64,000 nucleotides of DNA. Source: JAOUEA01 sp038249195. Its GTDB lineage: Bacteria; Actinomycetota; UBA4738; HRBIN12. A model generated the notes under the pieces. That model searched no databases, was not told the DNA's origin, and was given only the letters and a program-made list of their open reading frames with translations. The number at the start of each line of letters is the position of its first letter. Position 1 is the first letter of the stretch. Below, one piece after another: positions 16,517-24,576 of the stretch. Where the stretch lies: the NCBI GenBank assembly GCA_038249195.1, contig JBBRWM010000004.1, positions 62,001 to 126,000 of the forward strand. Direction: 5' to 3'. A program made the position numbers and the translations under genes.

Positions 16517-17578
16517 ATGCCAGCCGTCACGGTCGAACACGTCAGCGCGCTACCTCGCCTCCCCGACGTAGGCGAGGCCGTTCAACGCCCGGTCCGTTCG
16601 CTCACGACCGCCCCGTCCGGGCTGGAGGGCGAGGGTTTCCCCGTCCGTCGGGCGTTCGCCGGGGTGGACCTCGCCGACCTCGATCCGTTCGTCCACATGG
16701 ACCAGATGGGTGAGGTGGAATACACGCCGGGAGAGCCCAAGGGCACGCCGTGGCACCCGCACCGCGGGTTCGAGACCGTCACGTACATCATCGACGGGAC
16801 GTTCGAACACCAAGATTCCAACGGGGGCGGCGGCCTCATCACGAACGGCGATACCCAATGGATGACCGCCGGTGCGGGCATCCTCCACATCGAGAAGCCT
16901 CCCGAAGAGCTCGTGGTGAGCGGCGGGCTGTTCCACGGGTCACAGCTGTGGGTCAACCTGCCGAAGGCGCAGAAGTGGGCGCCGCCCCGCTACCAGGATC
17001 TCCGTGCGAACGAGGTCGGCCTCCTCGCGTCCACGGACGCGGGCACGCTCGTGCGCGTGATCGCAGGCGACCTCGCGGGGCGACGAGGCCCCGGCGACAC
17101 GTACACGCCGATCACGTATCTGCACGCCACGGTCGCTGCAGGTGCGCGCCTGGACCTGCCGTGGAACCCGGCGTTCAACGCCCTCGTCTACGTCTTGTCG
17201 GGTGAGGGGACGGTCGGGGTCGAGCGGCGGCCCGTCGCCACCGGGCAGCTCGCGGTGTTCGGCGCCGGCGGCGCCCTGCGGATCGAGGCCGCGCAGTCGC
17301 AGGAGAGCCGATCCCCCTCCCTCGAGGTGCTCGTGCTCGGGGGACGGCCGATCCGCGAGCCGGTGGCCTGGTACGGGCCGTTCGTGATGAACACCCGCGA
17401 CGAGTTGCTGACCGCGTACGAAGACTTCCAGGCGGGGCGGCTGGGCACGATCCCCGCGGCCCACAACACCCTCAGGAGGTCGTGGTCAGTGATGGAGCCA
17501 CCGAGGAGCGAGACGACGGATAGGCCGCTTGGAGACCGTGCATCCGTGAGCCCCTCCGAACGATGGGGGCGCGCCTGA
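16517..17578 (+). CDS. Pirin family protein
   Basis: 353 residues of the bicupin pirin family. The ATG at 16517 follows a perfect AAGGAGG (16504-16510). The N-terminal cupin carries the metal-binding set seen in pirins: HPHRGFETVTYIIDG (two His) and later HIEKPPEE (His and Glu). In other bacteria these iron proteins have quercetinase or redox-sensor roles; which applies here is not visible. The C-terminal domain ends with a polar tail (MEPPRSETTDRPLGD). Its 3' end overlaps the LtrA-like gene by 16 bp, suggesting the two are transcribed together. Confidence 0.92.
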   Translation: MPAVTVEHVSALPRLPDVGEAVQRPVRSLTTAPSGLEGEGFPVRRAFAGVDLADLDPFVHMDQMGEVEYTPGEPKGTPWHPHRGFETVTYIIDGTFEHQDSNGGGGLITNGDTQWMTAGAGILHIEKPPEELVVSGGLFHGSQLWVNLPKAQKWAPPRYQDLRANEVGLLASTDAGTLVRVIAGDLAGRRGPGDTYTPITYLHATVAAGARLDLPWNPAFNALVYVLSGEGTVGVERRPVATGQLAVFGAGGALRIEAAQSQESRSPSLEVLVLGGRPIREPVAWYGPFVMNTRDELLTAYEDFQAGRLGTIPAAHNTLRRSWSVMEPPRSETTDRPLGDRASVSPSERWGRA

Positions 17579-18819
17579 GCTCAACGCGACATCCGCACAT
17601 CCTGCCGGTCTCGGAGGAATCCAGGGTCACGCCCATCGAGCTGTTCTTCGACCTGGTCTTCGTGTTCGGGATCACCCAGGTCACGGCCCTGATGACGCAT
17701 GACCTCACCGTCCACGGGATCGTGCGGGGGCTGCTGGTGCTCGCCCTGTTGTGGTGGTGCTGGGTCGGGTACGCGTGGCTCGGCAACGTCGTTCGCGCCG
17801 ATGAGGGCGTCGGCCGTGTGGCGATGTTCGGGGCGATGGGCGCGATGTTCTTGCTCGCGCTCTCGGTGCCCGAGGCGTTCCACGACATCCCCGGCGGGCT
17901 GGACGGACCGGTCCTGCTCGCTCTGGCCTACCTCGCGGTGCGGATGCTCCACCTCGCGATCTTCTGGCTCGCTGCCGGGGACGACTACTCCCTGCGCGGT
18001 CAGTTGCTCCGCTTCGCCCCTTCCGTGATCGGCAGCACCTTGCTCCTGCTGGTTGCATCGCAACTGGATGGCGCCGCGCAGACGTGGACGTGGGTCGCCG
18101 TGCTCGCCGTCGACTACGTGGGCACGATCCTGGCAGGGGCCTCGGGGTGGCGCCTCAACTCGGCCGCCCATTTCGCGGAGCGCCACGGGCTCATCGTGAT
18201 CATCGCGCTCGGAGAATCCATCGTCGCGATCGGCCAGGGGGTGACCGCCCTACCGATCTCCTGGCCGATCGCGGTCGCGTCGCTCCTCGGTCTCGCGACG
18301 GCCGCGTGCGTCTGGTGGACGTACTTCGACGTGGTGGCGATCGTCGCCGAGCGTGCGCTCCGCCGGGCCGAGGGCGAGGAACGCGCGCGCCTCGCCCGCG
18401 ACGCCTACAGCTACTTGCATCTGCCCATGATCGCGGGCATCGTCTTGCTCGCCCTCGGGTTGAAGCAGGTCCTGGAGTACGTCGGCGACGCGAGCGATCA
18501 TCTGCTGTCCGAGCCGCTCGCGATGCTTCCGCTCGCGGCGATGTACGGCGGGGTCGCCCTGTACCTCTTCTCGCACGTGGCCTTCCGCTACCGGACGTGG
18601 CATCACGTCTTCTGGCGCAGGCTCGTCGCGGGGTCCCTGCTCCTGGCCCTCATCCCGCCGGCCACGCGCATGGCGGCCCTCGGCGCCCTCGGTCTCCTCA
18701 CCGCCGTCATGGTCGGGCTCGTCGCGTTCGAGGCGCTGACCGGCGCCGAGTACCGCGAACGGGTGAGACACGAAGACGACCCCGAGGTCCGGTCGTCGCC
18801 GGAGGAGGGCACGGCTTGA
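17563..18819 (+). CDS. Low-temperature-requirement A (LtrA) family membrane protein
   Basis: 418 residues with about 10-12 transmembrane helices. The N-terminal TPIELFFDLVFVFGITQ is the family hallmark, and the middle has ERHGLIVIIALGESIVAIG, also strongly conserved. LtrA was named from a Listeria mutant unable to grow in the cold; the transported substrate or biochemical role is unknown. The start overlaps the pirin gene in another frame. The C-terminus is a short charged cytoplasmic tail. Confidence 0.92.
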   Translation: MGARLSSTRHPHILPVSEESRVTPIELFFDLVFVFGITQVTALMTHDLTVHGIVRGLLVLALLWWCWVGYAWLGNVVRADEGVGRVAMFGAMGAMFLLALSVPEAFHDIPGGLDGPVLLALAYLAVRMLHLAIFWLAAGDDYSLRGQLLRFAPSVIGSTLLLLVASQLDGAAQTWTWVAVLAVDYVGTILAGASGWRLNSAAHFAERHGLIVIIALGESIVAIGQGVTALPISWPIAVASLLGLATAACVWWTYFDVVAIVAERALRRAEGEERARLARDAYSYLHLPMIAGIVLLALGLKQVLEYVGDASDHLLSEPLAMLPLAAMYGGVALYLFSHVAFRYRTWHHVFWRRLVAGSLLLALIPPATRMAALGALGLLTAVMVGLVAFEALTGAEYRERVRHEDDPEVRSSPEEGTA

Positions 18820-18834
18820 TGCCATCCGCGTCTG

Positions 18835-18862
18835 CCGGATCCCATGATCGTGCTCGATCCGG
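18835..18862. terminator. Hairpin between convergent genes
   Basis: CCGGATC (18835-18841) pairs with GATCCGG (18856-18862) around a 14-nt loop, in the 67-bp gap between the convergent LtrA and SRPBCC genes. There is no T-run, so it would act as a bidirectional hairpin terminator if at all. A 10-bp direct repeat (gctagctgag) follows at about 18874-18895. Confidence 0.4.
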
Positions 18863-18886
18863 ATGCGGTCCCGGCTAGCTGAGTGG

Positions 18887-19321
18887 CTAGCTGAGGGCAG
18901 GGTTCGGGTTGCCGCCGTTCTCCACGACCTCCTTCAGCCGTTCGATGATCTGGGCCCAGGTCTGCGCGATGCTGCCGAGGTCGAAGTCCGCCATGCCGTC
19001 GGCGAATCCGTCATGGCGGAACACCACCTTGGTCCCGTGATCGCTCGTGTGCAGGGCCCAGGAGACCGTGGTTCCCTCCCAGAAGGGGAAGCCGCCAGGG
19101 CAGTCCCACGCCACGTCGCTCGGTGGATCCAGTCGCGTGACCTTGATGGGCAGGCGAACCGGTGCCTCGGCGAAACCGAACGTCAGCTCGCCCCCGATGG
19201 CTTCGTCGCCTTCGACGTCGGCGGTCCAGAAGGCCGAGAGCCCGGAGCGCGTGGACACGGTGTCGTAGACCGCTTTGGGGTCCGCGTAGATCTCGATCGC
19301 CTGCACGATGTCGTTCGTCAT
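18887..19321 (-). CDS. SRPBCC (AHSA1-like) domain protein
   Basis: A 144-residue single START/Bet v1-like domain protein of the AHSA1 group. The ATG at 19321 is preferred to 19348 because AGGGAGG lies 7 bp before it and the domain starts there (NDIVQAIEIYADPKAVYDTVST). Family features are the Trp after the first helix (SAFWTADV), GGELTFGF and a long C-terminal helix (AQTWAQIIERLKEVVENGG). Such proteins bind hydrophobic ligands in a deep cavity; most bacterial ones have no known function. It is divergent from an ArsR regulator gene and shares an upstream motif with another SRPBCC gene at 22559. Confidence 0.88.
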   Translation of the reverse strand: MTNDIVQAIEIYADPKAVYDTVSTRSGLSAFWTADVEGDEAIGGELTFGFAEAPVRLPIKVTRLDPPSDVAWDCPGGFPFWEGTTVSWALHTSDHGTKVVFRHDGFADGMADFDLGSIAQTWAQIIERLKEVVENGGNPNPALS

Positions 19322-19373
19322 CGGTGCCTCCCTGGTCGGCGCCGCCATCGGCGGCGGGTGTGGCGGCGACTAC

Positions 19374-19390
19374 TTAAGCTGATGCTAAAG
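19374..19390. promoter_or_regulatory. Candidate ArsR operator TTAAGC-N2-ATGCT-N2-AG
   Basis: ttaagctgatgctaaag lies between the divergent SRPBCC and ArsR genes. Its core is the imperfect inverted repeat AAGC-N4-GCTA. A near copy occurs at 23044-23060 ahead of another SRPBCC gene, and one half-site (gcttaa) recurs at about 19413. The recurrence before two genes of the same family suggests binding by the ArsR protein coded at 19428. Confidence 0.45.
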
Positions 19391-19427
19391 GTACTGTCAA
19401 CCCGAAGACTGTGCTTAACTACCCTGC

Positions 19428-19724
19428 ATGCAAGCCATGCTGGATGCGGTCGCGAACCCGCGGCGACGAGAGATCCTCAGGCTCGTGTGGGACGAGGAGC
19501 TCTCCGCGGGGGAGATCGCCGCGCGGTTCGACGTGAGCTGGCCCGCCATCTCCCAGAACCTTGGCGTGCTGAGAAGGGCGGGCCTGCTCACCGAGCGCAG
19601 GGTCTCGACGCGCCGTTTCTATCGGGCCGATCGCGAGGCCGCGGGGATACTCGGGCGCGTGCTCGAGGAGATGTGGAGCCGCGACCTCGGGCGTCTTCGT
19701 GACGTCGTGGCGGAGGATCTGTGA
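19428..19724 (+). CDS. ArsR-family HTH transcriptional regulator
   Basis: A compact 98-residue winged-helix repressor. ANPRRREILRLV and the recognition region EIAARFDVSWPAISQNLGVLRRAGLL are typical of the SRPBCC-linked ArsR subgroup, which lacks the metal-binding Cys pairs of ArsR/SmtB; no cysteine is present. It probably represses its own operon and the divergent SRPBCC gene through the 79-bp gap between them. The downstream SRPBCC gene overlaps its stop by 4 bp (GTGA), so regulator and ligand-binding protein are co-translated. Confidence 0.92.
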   Translation: MQAMLDAVANPRRREILRLVWDEELSAGEIAARFDVSWPAISQNLGVLRRAGLLTERRVSTRRFYRADREAAGILGRVLEEMWSRDLGRLRDVVAEDL

Positions 19725-20167
19725 GCACGACCGACGGAGCGAGCGTCGTCGAGTTCAGCGTGCGCCTCGGCGCGCGACCGGATCAGGTGTTCCCGTATCT
19801 CACCCAGCCGGACCGCTACGTTCGGTGGCAGGGGATCAAAGCGGAGCTCGATCCCCGGCCGGGAGGGGTGTTCCGGGTATGGATGGACGCGAACACCATC
19901 GCCAGCGGCGAGTACGTCGAGGTCGAACCGCCGCACCGAGTGGTCTTCACCTGGGGGTGGGAGGGCGATCAAGGCGTCCCGCCGGGTTCGACGACCGTGG
20001 TGGTGACCCTCGAGGCCGACGGGGATGGCACGCTCCTGTCCCTACGGCACACCGGTCTGCCCGGCGATGAGGCGTCCGCCTTGCACGACGAGGGATGGCG
20101 CTACTTCGCGGGGCGCCTGGTCCTCGCCGCCGCGGGCTCTGACCCCGGCCCGATGCGGCAACCCTGA
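19721..20167 (+). CDS. SRPBCC (AHSA1-like) domain protein
   Basis: 148 residues; a GTG start at 19721 overlaps the ArsR stop. The sequence follows the AHSA1 pattern: VEFSVRLGARPDQVFPYLTQPDRYVRWQG, PGGVFRVWM, VEVEPPHRVVFTWGWEG and a final helix containing LHDEGWRYFAGRL. ArsR plus AHSA1 pairs are a widespread bacterial arrangement in which the AHSA1 partner is thought to bind or process a small hydrophobic molecule, but no ligand is known. It ends 51 bp before the convergent sensor kinase gene. Confidence 0.9.
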   Translation: MSTTDGASVVEFSVRLGARPDQVFPYLTQPDRYVRWQGIKAELDPRPGGVFRVWMDANTIASGEYVEVEPPHRVVFTWGWEGDQGVPPGSTTVVVTLEADGDGTLLSLRHTGLPGDEASALHDEGWRYFAGRLVLAAAGSDPGPMRQP

Positions 20168-20218
20168 TCCGTCCCGGGCCGGGCGGCGCCCAAGAGGCGT
20201 GATCGGCTCGGACCGGCC

Positions 20219-21295
20219 CTAGGCCGCGGTCGTCGCTGGGATGACGATCCTGATCCTCGTGCCACCGGTCGCGGGGGCGATCGCCTCGATCGAGCCACCG
20301 TGCGCCTGCACGATGCGCCGGGCGATCGCGAGGCCGAGGCCGGTTCCTCCCACGTCGGCGGAGGAGACGAACCGATCGAACACGAGCGAGAGTCGGTCCG
20401 CGGGGATCCCCGGTCCGGTGTCCTCGACCTCGAAGCTCACACCGTCCCCCGCCGCCCCCACGCGTACCGTCACCACCCCACCCGCGGGGGTGTGGCGGAG
20501 AGCGTTGGTGAGCACGTTGGCCAGGACCTCCTGGAGGCGAACGGGATCGGCTTCGATCTGCTCGGGCGCGTCCGGCGCGGGCTCCGCGCCGATGTCGACG
20601 CCGGCCTCGTCGGCCATCGCACGGAACGCGTTCACCGCATCGTTGGCGAGACGCCGCGGATCGAGGGCTTCTCGATGCAGCCGCAATACGCCGGCCTCAG
20701 CCATCGACAGGGTCTGCAGGTCATCGAGGAGCCGGGCCATCATCGTGGTCTCCTCGATGAGGGTCCGCAGGTGCTCGGGATCGCTGGGATAGAGACCGTC
20801 GACCATGCCCTCGACCATGCCGCGGATGACCTGCAGGGGGGTGCGTAGCTCGTGGGCGACGTCGGCGAGCAGCTCGCGGCGGCGTTGCTCGTCCGTCTGC
20901 AGCCGGTCGGTCATCTCGTTGAACGCCCCAGTGAGGCGACCGAGCTGGCGCGAACCAGAGGCATCAACACGCGCCGAGTAGTCGCCCCCGGCCACCCGGT
21001 CGGCCCCGTCCATGAGTGCCCCGATCCCCCGCGCGTTGCGCCAGATCCACCGCGCGCCGACGACCAAGCCCACGACGACCACCGCGGCCACCAGGACGGT
21101 GATCCACGGCGCCGGCGCATTGCCCGTGGCGATCGTGGCCACGACCGTGGCGAGCATGGCAACGAGCAAGACGATCGCGAGCGATCCGACGAACGCTCCC
21201 CGTCGGAACCGACGTCCAGGCGGCGGCCCGAACCCGCCCGGACCGCGCCACGGAGATCTTCCCCCGCCCCACGGCGGGCCGCGGTGCTCAGGCAT
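20219..21295 (-). CDS. Sensor histidine kinase with almost no extracellular domain
   Basis: 358 residues starting at the ATG 21295, which overlaps the regulator stop by 8 bp. The N-terminus is Pro/Gly-rich. Two transmembrane helices (GSLAIVLLVAMLATVVATIA and VLVAAVVVVGLVVGARWIW) are joined by only a few residues (TGNAPAPWIT), so there is no periplasmic sensor domain. HAMP, H box (LADVAHELRTPLQVIRGM), N box and GTGLGLAIARRIV follow and look intact. The signal is probably sensed within the membrane or through a partner; the small membrane protein coded upstream in the same operon is the obvious candidate. Confidence 0.92.
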   Translation of the reverse strand: MPEHRGPPWGGGRSPWRGPGGFGPPPGRRFRRGAFVGSLAIVLLVAMLATVVATIATGNAPAPWITVLVAAVVVVGLVVGARWIWRNARGIGALMDGADRVAGGDYSARVDASGSRQLGRLTGAFNEMTDRLQTDEQRRRELLADVAHELRTPLQVIRGMVEGMVDGLYPSDPEHLRTLIEETTMMARLLDDLQTLSMAEAGVLRLHREALDPRRLANDAVNAFRAMADEAGVDIGAEPAPDAPEQIEADPVRLQEVLANVLTNALRHTPAGGVVTVRVGAAGDGVSFEVEDTGPGIPADRLSLVFDRFVSSADVGGTGLGLAIARRIVQAHGGSIEAIAPATGGTRIRIVIPATTAA

Positions 21296-21977
21296 CCGCG
21301 TCGTCGGCGAAGCGATACCCGACGCCGTGCACGGTGAGCACGTACCTCGGCCTCCCAACCTCGGGTTCGAGCTTGCGGCGGAGATTCTTCACGTGGGCGT
21401 CGATGGCTCGGTCATACGACTCGACGGCCACGCCGTGGACGGCGTCTTGCAGCTGCCCGCGTGTGAACACGCGGCCGGGCTCGCGCACGAGCGTCGCCAG
21501 CAGTTGGAACTCGGTGGGGGTCAGGTCGAGCCCGCGGCCGGCTACGCGGGCGCGCATCTTCGGCAGATCGACCTCCACGTCTGCGGCCCGCAGGATCTCG
21601 CCACCGGCGATGCCGCCGCTCGTGCGCCGGAGCACCGCCCGAACCCGCGCCACGAGCTCCTTCGGGCTGAAGGGTTTCACCAAGTAGTCGTCGGCCCCAA
21701 GCTCGAGGCCCACGATGCGGTCGGACTCGTCGCCACGCGCGGTGAGCATCACGATGGGGGTGGTGGAAGCGCGCCGAAGCTCACGCGCGACGTCGAGACC
21801 GTCCATCCCCGGCAGACCGAGGTCGAGCACCACCAGGTCGGGACGCCGCCCACGCGCGCTCGCGATCGCCGACGGACCGTCGCCCGCGACGGTCACCCGG
21901 TAGCCCGCCACCTCGAGGAAGTCGCGCAAGGTGCGCGCGATCTGCATCTCGTCCTCGACCACAAGGATGTGCTGCAT
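21288..21977 (-). CDS. OmpR/PhoB-family response regulator
   Basis: 229 residues with an intact receiver (VVEDE, LVVLDLGLPGMDG, YLVKPFS) and a winged-helix output domain ending VLTVHGVGYRFADD. It is the middle gene of a three-gene operon: small membrane protein (22043-22453), regulator, kinase. The gap to the upstream gene is 65 bp and the kinase overlaps it by 8 bp. The recognition helix RAIDAHVKNLRRKLE is of the common MtrA/BaeR-like type. The regulon is unknown. Confidence 0.93.
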   Translation of the reverse strand: MQHILVVEDEMQIARTLRDFLEVAGYRVTVAGDGPSAIASARGRRPDLVVLDLGLPGMDGLDVARELRRASTTPIVMLTARGDESDRIVGLELGADDYLVKPFSPKELVARVRAVLRRTSGGIAGGEILRAADVEVDLPKMRARVAGRGLDLTPTEFQLLATLVREPGRVFTRGQLQDAVHGVAVESYDRAIDAHVKNLRRKLEPEVGRPRYVLTVHGVGYRFADDADA

Positions 21978-22042
21978 GCGAGCGAGCCTCTCGCGCGCGG
22001 CGGGCGGGAGGCAACCCCGCCTCCGCCCGGCCGCGTGCGGTC

Positions 22043-22453
22043 TCAGCTTGCGGCCGGTTCCTCGCCCAGGGCGGGATCACCGTGTTCGCGCTGGTGCCAA
22101 TCGCGCGCCCGCTCCTCGAACCCGCGGAGACCGTCCTCGTTCCACGGTCCCGGACCGTGGCCGTGCGGACCGCCGCGTCCCCACCGTCCCGCTCCGCGGA
22201 AGATCCCGCCGATCAGCAGGATGCCGGCGATGAGGAAGAACGGGAACAGGAAGAATCCGGGGAAGAAGCCCCGGCGCCCGTCGTCCACCACGTGAACGAC
22301 CTGGACGTCCTGGCCGTTGGTCTGCGCCACCTGCACCTGCTCGACGCCCTGGGTGATGCCGTTGCGCTCACCCGCGTTGTAGGCACCTACCCCGATGCCG
22401 ATCCCTGCGAGGATCACCACCGCTACCGCAACGATCGCGATTCCACGACGCAT
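22043..22453 (-). CDS. Small membrane protein linked to a two-component system
   Basis: 136 residues with two transmembrane helices (residues about 3-26 and 63-85), and between them a short outside segment (NAGERNGITQGVEQVQVAQTNG...VVHVVDDG). A cytoplasmic or surface tail rich in Gly, His and Trp follows (GRGGPHGHGPGPWNEDG, RARDWHQREHGD). Proteins with this head and tail occur beside response regulators in Actinobacteria but have no assigned function. The His-rich tail could bind metal. The neighbouring kinase has practically no sensor domain, so this protein may be its sensing partner; that is inference from order only. Confidence 0.7.
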   Translation of the reverse strand: MRRGIAIVAVAVVILAGIGIGVGAYNAGERNGITQGVEQVQVAQTNGQDVQVVHVVDDGRRGFFPGFFLFPFFLIAGILLIGGIFRGAGRWGRGGPHGHGPGPWNEDGLRGFEERARDWHQREHGDPALGEEPAAS

Positions 22454-22558
22454 CTCGACCTCCTCGTCTCGCGTCTTCCTCCACCATGGACGCGAGATGT
22501 GAACCGCTCGTGAAGGAACGAGGGAGGTCTTTCGAGCGCCATCGTGAAGCGCGCGAAC

Positions 22559-23020
22559 TCAAGATCCGGCCGGCGCTGCATCCGCGCCGTATTCCAGGAG
22601 GGCGCGCAGCCGCGCGAGATCCGACGCGATCGAGGCCCTCGTCTGCCTCGCGAGCACGGGGCCCGCCAGGCGATAGAGCCGGCCCGGTTGGCCGCCGACG
22701 CGGATGCTCATGCGGGTCCCGCCGTCGGCGTCGGCGAAGGCGTAGTCCACCGTCATCGGGAACGGGGCCTTCACGGAGCGCATCCCCAAGAAGCTGTCGG
22801 GATCGAGCCGCTCGACGCGGAGGACGTAGTCGATGCGCTTGCCCATGAAATGCGCCACGCGGCGAACCTCGGAACCCTCGCCGAAGACCCCCTCGCCGAG
22901 GAGCTCGCTCTCGCTGATGCCGCAGATCCAAGCGACGTCGTTGCGCCGGTCCATGACGTAGCGCGCGACGTCATGGCGCGAGCGGGCGATGGTGGTTTCG
23001 ATCGTGACGTCGATGGCCAT
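22559..23020 (-). CDS. SRPBCC domain protein
   Basis: A 153-residue START/Bet v1-like protein. The ATG at 23020 has AGGAGG almost abutting it; a longer frame to 23053 would begin inside the candidate operator. The sequence runs VTIETTIARSRHDVARYVMDRRND, then RRVAHFMGKRIDYVLRVERLD, TVDYAFADADGGTRMSIRVGG and a helical end. It looks like the polyketide-cyclase/dehydrase-like (SRPBCC) group. The upstream motif matches that before the SRPBCC gene at 18887, suggesting shared control by the ArsR protein at 19428. Confidence 0.82.
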   Translation of the reverse strand: MAIDVTIETTIARSRHDVARYVMDRRNDVAWICGISESELLGEGVFGEGSEVRRVAHFMGKRIDYVLRVERLDPDSFLGMRSVKAPFPMTVDYAFADADGGTRMSIRVGGQPGRLYRLAGPVLARQTRASIASDLARLRALLEYGADAAPAGS

Positions 23021-23043
23021 CCCCTCCTGAAGCCAGGCCCTAG

Positions 23044-23060
23044 TTAAGCGCATGCTTCAG
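23044..23060. promoter_or_regulatory. Second copy of the candidate ArsR operator
   Basis: ttaagcgcatgcttcag agrees with the 19374-19390 copy at 13 of 17 positions and has the inverted repeat AAGC-N4-GCTT. It lies 24 bp upstream of the SRPBCC gene at 22559-23020. Confidence 0.45.
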
Positions 23061-23090
23061 GAGGGGTCAAACCGGCGACGCCCCGGGGCC

Positions 23091-23561
23091 TCAACCGGCG
23101 TTGGCCGCGTCCTCCAGCGTCTTGATCTCGATCTTCTGCATCTTGAGCATCGCCTGCATCGCGCGCTGGGCACGGGCGGGGTCGGGGTCGCTCAGCAATT
23201 CACCCATGCGATCGGGGACGATCTGCCAGCTCAGGCCGAACCGGTCCTTACACCACCCGCATTGGCCCTCCTCGCCGGCGCCCTCGGTCAGCTGCGACCA
23301 GAGCCGATCGACCTCATCCTGATCCTTGCAGCTCACCGCGAACGAGACGGCCTCGGTGAACGGGAACTCCGGCCCGCCGTTGATGGCCGAGAACTCCTGG
23401 CCCGCGAGCCGGAAGAACACCAGCGCGACGTGCTCGCCGCTGGGTGTGCCCTCGAGGTATTGGACGTCCGTCACCTCCGAGTCCTCGAACAGGGAGACAT
23501 AGAAGTTCGCGGCCTCCTCCGCCTGGGTGTCGAACCACAACGACGGTGTGATCCTCTGCAT
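23091..23561 (-). CDS. VOC-superfamily protein (PhnB / 3-demethylubiquinone methyltransferase-like)
   Basis: 156 residues of the PhnB-like vicinal-oxygen-chelate fold. The ATG at 23561 follows GGAAGGAG. The family pattern is clear: ITPSLWFDTQAEEAANFYVSLF, FRLAGQEFSAINGGPEF, VDRLWSQLTEGAGEEGQCGWCKDRFGLSWQIVP. The old methyltransferase name is misleading, since no catalytic methyltransferase domain is present; the role of the group is unknown. It follows the AHSA1 gene at 23588 by 26 bp on the same strand, and with the ArsR gene at 24067 forms a three-gene operon. ArsR-AHSA1-PhnB sets recur widely in bacteria. Confidence 0.9.
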   Translation of the reverse strand: MQRITPSLWFDTQAEEAANFYVSLFEDSEVTDVQYLEGTPSGEHVALVFFRLAGQEFSAINGGPEFPFTEAVSFAVSCKDQDEVDRLWSQLTEGAGEEGQCGWCKDRFGLSWQIVPDRMGELLSDPDPARAQRAMQAMLKMQKIEIKTLEDAANAG

Positions 23562-23587
23562 GTCAACGCTCCTTCCTTCTGGGTCGG

Positions 23588-24070
23588 TCATGGGGTGGCG
23601 ACGAGCTGGGCGACCAGCTCGTCGAGACGGTCGTAGCCCTCGCTCATGCCATCTTCCATGCCGGAAGCGACCATGGCGTCTCGGGCCTCGACGGACTGGA
23701 ACACCGAGTTGGTGCGAACGGTGGTCGTGCCACCGTCCTCCTCAAGCGTGAGGGTGTCCATCGACACGTTGCCGGGCGCGCCCTCGAACTCGAAGGTCTG
23801 GACGAAGCCCTCGGGCGAGGGGTCGCCGTGGAAGACCCCGTGGAAGCCGAAGGCGTTGCCGGCGTCGTCGGCGTGCAAATAGCGCCACGTGCCGCCGTCG
23901 CGCGCGTCGTACCGCTCGATCGTCATGGTGTACTTCCGCGGCCCGAGCCACTGGACGAGCAGTTCCGGTTCTGTGAACGCGCGGAAGACGAGGTCGCGTG
24001 GCGCGTCGAACGTCCGGGTCGTGATGACCTGGGGCACCCCGGGTTCGGCGGTCACCTGCATCTGGGTCAT
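23588..24070 (-). CDS. SRPBCC (AHSA1) domain protein
   Basis: 160 residues. The ATG at 24070 has GGAAGGAG upstream and overlaps the ArsR stop by 4 bp (ATGA), so the two are co-translated. The AHSA1 hallmarks are very clear: ITTRTFDAPRDLVFRAFTEPELLVQWLGP, GGTWRYLHAD, FHGVFHGDPSPEGFVQTFEFEG and a C-terminal helix (GMSEGYDRLDELVAQL). In this family the phrase W-G-P marks the ligand-cavity edge. The ligand is unknown. It is the second gene of the ArsR-AHSA1-PhnB operon. Confidence 0.93.
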   Translation of the reverse strand: MTQMQVTAEPGVPQVITTRTFDAPRDLVFRAFTEPELLVQWLGPRKYTMTIERYDARDGGTWRYLHADDAGNAFGFHGVFHGDPSPEGFVQTFEFEGAPGNVSMDTLTLEEDGGTTTVRTNSVFQSVEARDAMVASGMEDGMSEGYDRLDELVAQLVATP

Positions 24071-24486
24071 GACGTGCTCCTTCCTGTCGGATCGCCCGCT
24101 TGCGATCGATCGGTTCGTTCTTCCAGCAGCGCGACGAGCAGCTCGTCGAGCCGCTCGTAGCTTTCCTCCCAGAAGTCGCGGTATCCGGCGAGCCACGCCG
24201 TCGCCTCTCGCAGCGGCTCCGCTCGGAGGTGGCTGAGGCGCGCGGTGGAGCGCCGGGATCGCAGGATCAACCCCGCGCGCTCGAGCACCTTGAGATGGCG
24301 GGAGATCGCCGGTTGAGAGACGCTGAAGGGAGCGGATAGCTCCGCGACGCTCGCCTCGCCCTCGGTCAGCCGCGCGAGGATCGAACGCCGGATGGGGTCG
24401 GCGAGCGCTCCGAACACGGCGTCGAGTTCCGTTACGAACGACGGGGCCGGCCGACCCGTTCCGACATCGGTTCCCGAGTGCTCCAT
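24067..24486 (-). CDS. ArsR-family HTH transcriptional regulator
   Basis: 139 residues from the ATG at 24486; a TTG two codons further upstream is also possible. The winged helix reads ALADPIRRSILARLTEGEASVAELSAPFSVSQPAISRHLKVLERAGLI and the end YRDFWEESYERLDELLVALL is the usual C-terminal helix of the AHSA1-linked subgroup. No metal-binding cysteines are present. A perfect inverted repeat sits right at the start codon, and an AT-rich stretch (ATATATAAC) lies just before it, so the transcript may be leaderless and self-repressed. Confidence 0.93.
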   Translation of the reverse strand: MEHSGTDVGTGRPAPSFVTELDAVFGALADPIRRSILARLTEGEASVAELSAPFSVSQPAISRHLKVLERAGLILRSRRSTARLSHLRAEPLREATAWLAGYRDFWEESYERLDELLVALLEERTDRSQAGDPTGRSTS

Positions 24487-24499
24487 AACCAACAGGTTA
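24486..24499. promoter_or_regulatory. ArsR operator: perfect inverted repeat TAACC-N4-GGTTA
   Basis: taaccaacaggtta is a perfect 5-bp inverted repeat with a 4-bp centre. It touches the ATG of the ArsR gene (24486) and overlaps an AT-rich -10-like stretch (minus strand TATATAAC, 24494-24501). Its position is ideal for autorepression of the ArsR-AHSA1-PhnB operon. Confidence 0.6.
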
Positions 24500-24576
24500 T
24501 ATATTGGGTTCGGCCGCTGTCAAGCGTGGAGAACCGATCGGCGAGCCCCGCCCGTGATTGCTGGAACGCGAGGCGC

